Under the pieces are notes generated by a model. The model did no database searches. It was not told where the DNA came from and saw only the letters and a list, made by a program, of their open reading frames with translations. A DNA stretch of 11,751 nt from Sulfurimonas sp. (lineage in GTDB: Bacteria > Campylobacterota > Campylobacteria > Campylobacterales > Sulfurimonadaceae), in contig DTVI01000034.1 of the NCBI GenBank assembly GCA_012963655.1, positions 1-11,751 of the forward strand, written 5' to 3'. This document shows, in pieces, positions 6,505-11,751 of this stretch (the first letter of the stretch is position 1; every line of letters begins with the position of its first letter). The translations under genes and the position numbers were made by a program.

Positions 6505-6693
6505 ATAAAATCCTTAATGGGACCCAAGGGAGATTAGGGTCCTTAAGAGAGTAGGAAAATTATGTCTAAAGAATGTTACAGAAGTGTTAACGGACTTTAG
6601 AGATGCCTTAATTAATCTACTAAAGAAATATTTTCCATACAAAAGGCCACAGCTTATTTGACTAAAGAAATATTTCTCCGTGATCACCACGGC
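6505..6693. other. Intergenic region between carA and the TauE/SafE-like gene
   Basis: Both flanking genes are on the minus strand. Next to carA lies a roughly 40-bp imperfect tandem duplication, listed separately. Next to the membrane protein gene lies a 6-bp inverted repeat. Between them the minus strand holds CATAAT (6559-6564), a weak -10 candidate that would place the transcript start shortly upstream of the inverted repeat. No gene or clear intrinsic terminator is seen. Confidence 0.4.
6520..6542 (-). repeat. Inverted repeat GGACCC/GGGTCC in the leader of the TauE/SafE-like gene
   Basis: The arms GGACCC (6520-6525) and GGGTCC (6537-6542) are exact complements with an 11-base spacer and end 16 bases before the start codon at 6504. 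The GC-rich arms stand out in AT-rich surroundings. On the minus strand the 3' arm is followed by CATTAAGGATTTT, so the Shine-Dalgarno itself is just outside the stem. It could be a leader hairpin or an operator. No T-tract follows, so it is unlikely to be a terminator. Confidence 0.45.
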
Positions 6694-6699
6694 TTATTT
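6619..6699. repeat. Imperfect tandem duplication at the 3' end of carA
   Basis: Two units of about 40 bp lie end to end, at 6619-6659 and 6661-6699. Each begins ACTAAAGAAATATTT (identical 15 bp) and ends CCAC(A/G)GCTTATTT (12 of 13 identical), with unrelated middles. The second unit includes the carA stop codon. It also contains the palindrome AGAAATATTTCT (6666-6677) and a small hairpin CCGTG/CACGG (6678-6692, 5-base loop). The structured unit could act as a weak terminator or RNA 3' end for carA, but no proper T-tract follows. Confidence 0.6.
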
Positions 6700-7821
6700 T
6701 CCCATTAAAGAAAGAAATTCACCAAAAATATAAGCAGACTCTTTTGGTCCAGGACTAGCTTCAGGGTGGTGTTGAACAGAGAAGACATGTCCTGACTTAT
6801 AGTTTAAACCTTCAATAGTATTATCAAAAAGGTTTGTGTGTGTTACATCAGCAATTTCAATGATGTTATCAGGAACATTATAATTATGGTTTTGCGCCGT
6901 GATTTCTACCATTCCAGTTTTTTCATTCTTAACAGGATGATTTCCACCATGATGTCCAAACTTCAGTTTGAATGTGTCATATCCATGAGAGATAGAAAGA
7001 AGTTGGTGCCCTAAACAAATACCAAACATAGGTACCTTTGCAGCAATTAACTTTTTAATACCTTCTTGCTCTTTTTTAAGAACAAGAGGATCTCCTGGAC
7101 CGTTTGATAAAAACACACCATCAATTTCTTTAGAAGCAATACGCGATATAAGTGAATCTGCATCAAAGGTATTAGGAATAACTTCAACATCCATACCCGC
7201 TTGAGTAAGCTCATTTAAGATATTTCGTTTAACCCCAAAGTCAATAGCTACAATTTTAGCCTTAGTTTTTGGTGCTTCATTATATTTGAAGTTAATTGCA
7301 TCATAGGTTCCGTCTGTATGCTTATACACTTCTTTTGTACTTACTTCTTCAATATAATTTACATCTTCAATTCTTGGTGCTTTTGTAAGTGCTGCTTTTA
7401 ACTCATCCATGTCAGAAATAGTTGTAGAAGCAATCATCATCATCGCACCTTCAGAACGAATCATCTTCGTTAGGAAACGTGTATCAATATTGCAAATACC
7501 CATAACCCCTTGTTCTTTTAGGAAGTTATCTAAGCTATCTGTACAACGAAAATTTGATGGACGTGCTTGATAGTTTCTAACAATAATACCTTTAGCAAAG
7601 GCACCCTTTGACTCCATATCTTCAGCATTAACACCAACATTACCAATCTCAGGCATAGTAAAGGTAACAAATTGGCCTGCATAAGAAGGATCAGATGTAA
7701 TCTCTTGATACCCTGTAAGAGAGGTGTTAAAAACGATTTCACCAACAGAGGTAGTATCTGCACCAAAGCTATCTGCTTCTAAGTACGTTCCATTTTCAAG
7801 ATATATATATACTCTCTTCAT
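6694..7821 (-). CDS. carA: Carbamoyl-phosphate synthase small (glutaminase) subunit
   Basis: This 375-residue protein has the expected length for CarA. It hydrolyses glutamine and channels ammonia to CarB for carbamoyl phosphate, feeding arginine and pyrimidine synthesis. The N-terminal CPSase_sm domain (about 1-140) has GEIVFNTSLTGYQEITSDPSY and GICNIDTR. The C-terminal class I amidotransferase domain (about 188-370) has FLSNGPGDP, the nucleophile elbow MFGICLGHQLL with C269, and the HHPEASPGP motif giving H352 and E354 of the catalytic triad. It starts 3 bp after the DUF507 gene, and GAGGAA about 11 bases before the ATG is the likely ribosome site. carB is not in the window, which is normal where the two genes are apart. 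A partial duplication overlaps its stop codon. Confidence 0.97.
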   Translation of the reverse strand: MKRVYIYLENGTYLEADSFGADTTSVGEIVFNTSLTGYQEITSDPSYAGQFVTFTMPEIGNVGVNAEDMESKGAFAKGIIVRNYQARPSNFRCTDSLDNFLKEQGVMGICNIDTRFLTKMIRSEGAMMMIASTTISDMDELKAALTKAPRIEDVNYIEEVSTKEVYKHTDGTYDAINFKYNEAPKTKAKIVAIDFGVKRNILNELTQAGMDVEVIPNTFDADSLISRIASKEIDGVFLSNGPGDPLVLKKEQEGIKKLIAAKVPMFGICLGHQLLSISHGYDTFKLKFGHHGGNHPVKNEKTGMVEITAQNHNYNVPDNIIEIADVTHTNLFDNTIEGLNYKSGHVFSVQHHPEASPGPKESAYIFGEFLSLMGK

Positions 7822-7824
7822 AAT

Positions 7825-8376
7825 TTACGCCATTCCTCTTTTTAATAACTCTTCTCTATAAAGTTTTTGAAACAAGATATTATAATCATCTGTACCAGGA
7901 ATAATTTTTCTTTGGTAAGACTGTATCTTGTCATAAACCGCGTCTTCAATTTTGTCATTTTCAGCAATAAAACCTGTCATAGCTCCAAAAATAACATTTT
8001 TAATACGAATTTCTTCGATATCATAATGGATTAAATCTTCTTCATATAATTCATCTAAGATCTTATGTGCAATATCTGAAAATCTTTCATCATACGCAAG
8101 GATCACATTATATTCAGGAGCAATTTTCTTTTTAATCATAAAGAATAATTGTCTATCATCTACATTGTTTTCATCCATTGCATCTTCATTTGCATCAAGA
8201 ATATCATGAACTTTTTCTTCTAAAGCTGCTTCTTGCTTGATAGATTCTTCAAGCACTTTTCTCGCTTCATCTGCAACAGGTTCTAAACCCTTAGTCATTG
8301 TAACAATACCACTTTTGTTTAGCTCGATAGCTACTTTTTGTGCGATGTGGGGAACGTGTTGCAGTTTTACCTTCAT
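7825..8376 (-). CDS. DUF507 family protein
   Basis: This is a 183-residue, highly charged, mainly helical cytosolic protein with no signal peptide or membrane segment. It appears to be two related halves: a first part rich in basic then acidic residues (KLQHVPHIAQKVAIELNKSG, then a coiled-coil-like stretch to about residue 70), and a second with DERFSDIAHKILDELYEEDLI and a repeat-like AVYDKIQSYQRKIIPG. This fits the DUF507 family, which is frequent in Campylobacterota and Aquificota. The function is unknown. It lies 3 bp ahead of carA, and a DUF507-carA pair is, as I recall, also present in Campylobacter, so the link may be old but need not be functional. The ribosome site is weak (AAAGGCGC, about seven bases from the ATG). 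A possible -10 (CATAAT, 8400-8405) lies shortly upstream. Confidence 0.8.
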   Translation of the reverse strand: MKVKLQHVPHIAQKVAIELNKSGIVTMTKGLEPVADEARKVLEESIKQEAALEEKVHDILDANEDAMDENNVDDRQLFFMIKKKIAPEYNVILAYDERFSDIAHKILDELYEEDLIHYDIEEIRIKNVIFGAMTGFIAENDKIEDAVYDKIQSYQRKIIPGTDDYNILFQKLYREELLKRGMA

Positions 8377-8570
8377 TGAAGCGCCTTTAAAATTTTATAA
8401 TTATGCGATTTTAGCGTAAGAAAGGTAAATATTTGATTAGCTCTAAGGCATAAGTGTTTCAAACTCACATTTTTTATTTGTTTTAATAGCACAAGAAGAG
8501 CAATCATCCCTAATGTAAAAAGCCAAGAAACATACAATAAACCAAGTATATTAGAACTACAGCCTACCAA
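8373..8570 (-). CDS. Doubtful small ORF encoding a possible single-helix membrane protein
   Basis: This is a 65-codon frame from a TTG start (no ATG or GTG upstream before a stop at 8607-8609). It reads as one hydrophobic helix (residues 8-30, ILGLLYVSWLFTLGMIALLV plus LL) and then a basic polar tail (KQIKNVSLKH...KSHNYKILKALQ). Its TGA stop overlaps the ATG of the DUF507 gene (ATGA), which is typical of coupled operon genes and is the best argument for it. Against it are the weak purine-rich ribosome site, the unusual start, and a possible promoter for DUF507 lying inside it. I recognise no family. It may be a real small membrane protein or a chance frame. Confidence 0.35.
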   Translation of the reverse strand: MVGCSSNILGLLYVSWLFTLGMIALLVLLKQIKNVSLKHLCLRANQIFTFLTLKSHNYKILKALQ

Positions 8571-8766
8571 ACTTTCTTTTTCTCTTTTAAAAAGTTTAAC
8601 TTTTTTTTAATAAAGTTCTTTTATTTTTGGAACTAAAAACAATATTTGCAGTCTTAAAAATCAATACTCTATAGGATGATAAAATCCCTTAACTTCTTGC
8701 TACTAGCTTTTAGCTACATATAAATAACGCAAATAAGTTATAATTGCATTATTAAAGGATAAACAA
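8571..8766. other. Divergent intergenic region, AT-rich with hairpins
   Basis: The region separates the leftward DUF507-carA unit from the rightward 140-residue gene. It holds AAAAAG/CTTTTT around a 5-base loop followed by a T-tract (near 8589-8608), AGTTC/GAACT with an 11-base loop (near 8614-8634), and TAGCTTTTAGCTA (8704-8716, 5-bp stem). Several are probably chance in such AT-rich sequence. No RNA gene is recognised. Confidence 0.4.
8739..8744 (+). promoter_or_regulatory. Putative -10 of the 140-residue plus-strand gene
   Basis: TATAAT lies in AAGTTATAATTGC with no clear -35. Transcription would begin near 8751 with a leader of about 16 nt, and AAAGGA (8754-8759) then fits as the Shine-Dalgarno for the TTG at 8767. 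The small inverted repeat at 8704-8716 lies upstream. Confidence 0.5.
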
Positions 8767-9189
8767 TTGAAATATTTTGACAATATTATTAATAACATGA
8801 TAGAGGTACATAAAGACCCTCACACTCAATATTCACCAACACAAATGTTTCTTTCAAAAAATGACTTGAGTTTTGCTATTTCTAGGCTTATGGATGCACA
8901 AACAATCTTTGCTGATGAAGTATTAGACAATAAAGAAATCACATCTGACATGCGCACAATATGGTTTAGTATTAGAAATGAGATGCCAAGCGACACAGCC
9001 ACAGACCTTGCACTATGTATTATTAGAAACACGCCATTAGCTAGTACACAAGAGCAAATTAACGAAGTACAGCACTCGTTTAACGAGGTAATGCATACCT
9101 TCACAAATAATATCGAGTTATCAAAGGCATTTACAGAAATTTTCTTTGGCGAAGTCCCATCAAAAATGCCTAAAATGAGGGATCGTTAA
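8767..9189 (+). CDS. Hypothetical 140-residue helical cytosolic protein
   Basis: I do not recognise this family. The protein starts MKYFDNIINNMIEVHKDPHT and looks soluble and mostly helical, with no signal peptide, membrane segment, CXXC pair or catalytic motif. Amphipathic helix patterns run through DLSFAISRLMDAQTIFADEV and QINEVQHSFNEVMHTF. It uses TTG as start. AAAGGA seven bases upstream supports that choice, the frame is otherwise clean, and the next in-frame methionine would remove the N-terminal helix. It is the only complete plus-strand gene here, placed alone between DUF507 and glnS with its own TATAAT promoter. Codon use is like the neighbours, so no sign of transfer. The coding call is good; the function is open. 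Confidence 0.75.
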   Translation: MKYFDNIINNMIEVHKDPHTQYSPTQMFLSKNDLSFAISRLMDAQTIFADEVLDNKEITSDMRTIWFSIRNEMPSDTATDLALCIIRNTPLASTQEQINEVQHSFNEVMHTFTNNIELSKAFTEIFFGEVPSKMPKMRDR

Positions 9190-9237
9190 TCATTTATATA
9201 GAAACTTGAGCTTGTACTATTTCACATCTCAAAATAC

Positions 9238-9274
9238 TACGCAAGTTTAACTCATAGTGGGGTCTTGTTGCGTA
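9238..9274. repeat. Inverted repeat between convergent genes, weak terminator candidate
   Basis: TACGCAA (9238-9244) and TTGCGTA (9268-9274) are exact complements around a 23-base spacer. It lies between the ends of the 140-residue gene and glnS, where a bidirectional terminator would be expected. The loop is long and only AAATATATAGTTTT follows on the plus strand, so termination is uncertain. A second pairing, AAACTTG (9202-9208) with CAAGTTT (9242-9248), competes with it. Confidence 0.35.
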
Positions 9275-9315
9275 AATATATAGTTTTGAATATTCACAAG
9301 GCAATCTTTATCTTA

Positions 9316-11556
9316 TTATTTTAATTTTTCTGCCACAAGTTTATTTACCACTTGAGGGTTTGCTTTACCACCAGTAGCTTTTAGAACCTGTCCTACGAAG
9401 AAGCCTAATAACTTTGTATTACCTGCTTTAAATTTCTCTACATTATCTGGGTTTTTTGTAATTACCTCATCAATAATAGGGGATATTACAGAAGGATCAC
9501 TTATTTGTACAAGTCCCTTATCTTTAACTATTTTTGTTGGAGCATTTCCACTTTTCACCATCTCTTCAAAAACTTGTTTAGCAATCTTATTTGAGATAGT
9601 CTTATCATCAATCATCTTAACAAGTTCAGCTATCTGTGAAGCATTAAACTTTAGCTCGTGAACTGCCATCTGCTTTAACTCTCTAGCAACCTCATTGGTC
9701 ACAATATTAGCTAGGCTTACAGGGCTATTTAACTCAGCAAGAGCTTCTTCATAAAATGATGACAACTGCTCATCACGAGCTAGGGTATTTGCTACTTCAC
9801 TATTAAGTCCAAGCTCACTATACTTGTTAAATAAGGCTTGTTCATTCTCACTCATAGCCACAACTTCACCATCGATATGCTCTTTTTTAGCCTTAGGTGC
9901 TTCAGTTGTTGGTTTTTTCTTTTGACCCCAAGAGCCTTTAAGACCTACTATCTTATTAAATACAGGTTTTGCATCTGTGTAGTCAATTGGATCTGCGTAA
10001 AAGTAACCCTGTCTTTCAAACTGAAATCTTTCATCAGGTTTTTCAGTTATTACTGCAGGTTCAATCAAAGCATTTTTGATAATGGTTAAAGAGTTTGGAT
10101 TTACATCTTCTAATCCTTCAGGTGCTTCATCTAGGAATAATCTGTCATACACTCTTACTTCTACCTCTTTAGCCGTCTTCGCTTCTACCCAATGAATAGC
10201 ACTCTTAACTTTAATACCACTAGTGTCTGAGCCACTTTTAGATTCCGCAATATATTCTGCTTTGATTTCAATAATCTTTCCATCTGCATCTTTAATCACT
10301 TCCTTACACTTAATGATATACGCATGTTTAAGACGTACAACTTGATCAGGAGTTAGACGGAAATAACCCTTTGGAGGGTTTTCCATAAAGTCATCACGCT
10401 CAATATAAATCTCTTTAGAAAAAGGTAAGGCTCTTGTACCATCTTTAGCAATATCATCAGGGTAATATGAAGACTCAAGTTCTTCACTTCCTTCATAATT
10501 TACAATCGTTACCTTTAATGGGTCAAGTACACACATAACACGTGGTACCTTTGTATTTAAGTCATCTCTAATACAAAACTCAAGCTGAGCGACATCAACC
10601 ATTGAATTTGCTTTGGCGATACCTATTTGATCACAAAAAGTTAAGATAGACTCGGGGGTATACCCTCTTCTTTTATATCCAGCAATAGTAGGAAGACGAG
10701 GATCATCCCATCCACTTACTTGGCCACCCTCAACCAGCTCTAAAAGCTTTCTTTTACTCATAACCGTATAGTTGATACCAAGTCGTGCAAACTCATGCTG
10801 GAAAGGACGTACAGTAGTAAGACCTAGTGTATCAAGAACCCAGTTATAAATATCACGGTTATTTTCAAACTCAAGTGTACAAATAGAGTGAGATACCCCT
10901 TCTATAAAGTCAGATAAACAATGTGCAAAGTCATACATTGGGTAAATTGACCATTTGTCCCCTGCACGGAAATGGTGGGCATGTCTAATACGGTATAAAA
11001 GTGGATCTCTCATTTTCATATTAGCAGCAGACATATCTATCTTCGCTCTTAATACGTGTGAACCATCTTTAAAATCACCGTTTTTCATTCTCTCAAACAG
11101 GTCTAAATTTTCTTCAATTGTACGTTCAGCAAATTTACTACGCTTACCTGCTTCTTTAACCGTCCCACGAAGTTCACGCATCTCTTCTTCATTGGTACTA
11201 TCAACATAAGCCTTGCCCATTTTAATAAGCTCAATGGCGTAATCATGAATTTGATCAAAATAATCAGAAGTAAAACGTACATTATCTCCCCAATGAAAGC
11301 CAAGCCATTGTACTGCGTCTTTAAGCGCTTCAACATACTTAGTATCTTCTTTAGTAGGGTTAGTATCATCCATTCTAAGGTTACAATGACCATTATAATC
11401 TGCTGCAATACCAAAGTTTATACAGATAGATTTTGCATGTCCAATATGTGGGAAACCATTCGGCTCTGGAGGGAATCGTGTAGTAATCTCTTTATATTTA
11501 CCTGATTTTAAATCCGCTTCAACGATTGTACGTAAAAAATCTTTGCTTTCACTCAT
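9316..11556 (-). CDS. glnS: Glutaminyl-tRNA synthetase with GatB/YqeY-type C-terminal domain
   Basis: This 746-residue class I aminoacyl-tRNA synthetase charges tRNA-Gln with glutamine. The catalytic core shows FPPEPNGFPHIGHAKSI (HIGH at 37-40) and the KMSKS-equivalent VMSKRKL (265-271). The GlnRS-type anticodon-binding barrels (about 340-545) include AIHWVEA and EVRVYDRLFLDEAPEG, close to the E. coli pattern. A lysine-rich linker (about 545-565) leads to a helical domain (about 570-746) with QALFNKYSELGLN, NEVARELK, ISNKIAKQVFEEMV and the terminal GFFVGQVLKATGGKANP. This is the tail typical of GatB and YqeY proteins, also known on Deinococcus GlnRS. The total length exceeds the roughly 550 residues of plain GlnRS because of the tail. 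The start follows AAAAGG at ten bases. It is a single-gene unit. Confidence 0.96.
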   Translation of the reverse strand: MSESKDFLRTIVEADLKSGKYKEITTRFPPEPNGFPHIGHAKSICINFGIAADYNGHCNLRMDDTNPTKEDTKYVEALKDAVQWLGFHWGDNVRFTSDYFDQIHDYAIELIKMGKAYVDSTNEEEMRELRGTVKEAGKRSKFAERTIEENLDLFERMKNGDFKDGSHVLRAKIDMSAANMKMRDPLLYRIRHAHHFRAGDKWSIYPMYDFAHCLSDFIEGVSHSICTLEFENNRDIYNWVLDTLGLTTVRPFQHEFARLGINYTVMSKRKLLELVEGGQVSGWDDPRLPTIAGYKRRGYTPESILTFCDQIGIAKANSMVDVAQLEFCIRDDLNTKVPRVMCVLDPLKVTIVNYEGSEELESSYYPDDIAKDGTRALPFSKEIYIERDDFMENPPKGYFRLTPDQVVRLKHAYIIKCKEVIKDADGKIIEIKAEYIAESKSGSDTSGIKVKSAIHWVEAKTAKEVEVRVYDRLFLDEAPEGLEDVNPNSLTIIKNALIEPAVITEKPDERFQFERQGYFYADPIDYTDAKPVFNKIVGLKGSWGQKKKPTTEAPKAKKEHIDGEVVAMSENEQALFNKYSELGLNSEVANTLARDEQLSSFYEEALAELNSPVSLANIVTNEVARELKQMAVHELKFNASQIAELVKMIDDKTISNKIAKQVFEEMVKSGNAPTKIVKDKGLVQISDPSVISPIIDEVITKNPDNVEKFKAGNTKLLGFFVGQVLKATGGKANPQVVNKLVAEKLK

Positions 11557-11660
11557 TATTATTAAACCTTTTATTATATGAATCGTATTTTATCAAAATT
11601 AGTGCTTATTACATCTTAGACAAAGTCTCAAGCTTATATGATATCTGTGAAAGACCCCTA
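11557..11660 (-). promoter_or_regulatory. glnS upstream region, promoter not resolved
   Basis: This AT-rich stretch must hold the glnS promoter if the terminator to its right is real. A TATAAT at 11573-11578 (minus) is too close to the start codon to leave a ribosome site; TGATAAAAT near 11589-11597 is a better but weak -10. A small hairpin AGAC/GTCT (11618-11628) lies further upstream. No RNA gene or T-box-like leader is visible. Confidence 0.3.
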
Positions 11661-11688
11661 TAAAAAGCAAAGAGGTGTCCCCCCTTTG
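11661..11688 (-). terminator. Intrinsic terminator of a minus-strand gene beyond the right edge
   Basis: On the minus strand the sequence folds as CAAAGGGG, loop GGACA, CCTCTTTG: an 8-bp stem with one G-T wobble, directly followed by CTTTTTATA. This is a good Rho-independent terminator. It faces leftward, so it should end a gene to the right of the window, and it separates that gene from glnS. Confidence 0.65.
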
Positions 11689-11751
11689 ACTTAAGCACCC
11701 AATATACTAGTTAAAAAATAGAAATTAAGCCCTTAGATAAACAACACTAAT

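Noticed and set aside
6562..6600. Twelve-codon plus-strand ORF (MSKECYRSVNGL) with AGGA upstream
   Set aside because: Too short to support, no context on that strand, and likely chance.
11725..11751. Possible C-terminal fragment of a minus-strand gene (frame ending ISVVYLRA then TAA)
   Set aside because: Only eight codons are visible and another frame (ending LVLFI then TAA) is equally possible; the terminator at 11661-11688 implies a gene, but its frame cannot be fixed.
1..11751. Search for tRNA, rRNA, CRISPR, insertion sequences, toxin-antitoxin or defence genes
   Set aside because: No cloverleaf signatures, spaced direct repeats, transposase motifs or typical defence domains were seen.

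Overview
The window is AT-rich and looks like chromosome of a Campylobacterota (epsilonproteobacterial) species, probably Arcobacter-like or a close relative. The main evidence is a ccoN-ccoO-ccoQ-ccoP cluster for a cbb3-type cytochrome c oxidase followed directly by a DUF4006 gene, plus a DUF507-carA pair. As I recall, this neighbourhood resembles one found in Campylobacter. The genus is inference. I see no mobile element, CRISPR array, rRNA or tRNA.

Layout from left to right. Positions 1-430 hold the 5' part of a minus-strand membrane protein (DUF4234-like) that runs off the left edge and has its own promoter. Positions 542-5516 are a compact minus-strand operon of eight genes, read ccoN, ccoO, ccoQ, ccoP, DUF4006, a 31-residue membrane micropeptide, a TPM-like membrane-anchored periplasmic protein, and a FixH-family protein. 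Gaps inside it are at most 15 bp and several genes overlap or abut. Positions 5737-6504 encode, on the same strand, a TauE/SafE/UreH-like (DsbD_2-type) membrane protein with a cysteine-repeat tail. Positions 6694-8376 hold carA preceded by its DUF507 partner, with a doubtful 65-codon ORF just upstream. Positions 8767-9189 hold the only complete plus-strand gene, an unrecognised 140-residue protein with a TTG start. Positions 9316-11556 encode glutaminyl-tRNA synthetase with a GatB/YqeY-type tail. The right edge carries a terminator for a minus-strand gene lying outside the window.

How the genes work together. CcoN, CcoO and CcoP are the catalytic subunit and the two c-type haem subunits of a high-affinity terminal oxidase, and CcoQ is the small accessory subunit. 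FixH is a known cbb3 assembly-linked family. DUF4006, the micropeptide and the TPM-like protein are tied to the oxidase by position. The TauE/SafE-like protein next door may handle copper or thiols for oxidase maturation, judging from its HCxGMCGG motif and KCG-repeat tail; that is inference. carA and glnS are housekeeping genes. The least explained elements are the micropeptide with the perfect inverted repeat at its junction with the next gene, the KCGTG tail, extra cysteines in CcoP, and the duplication just after carA.
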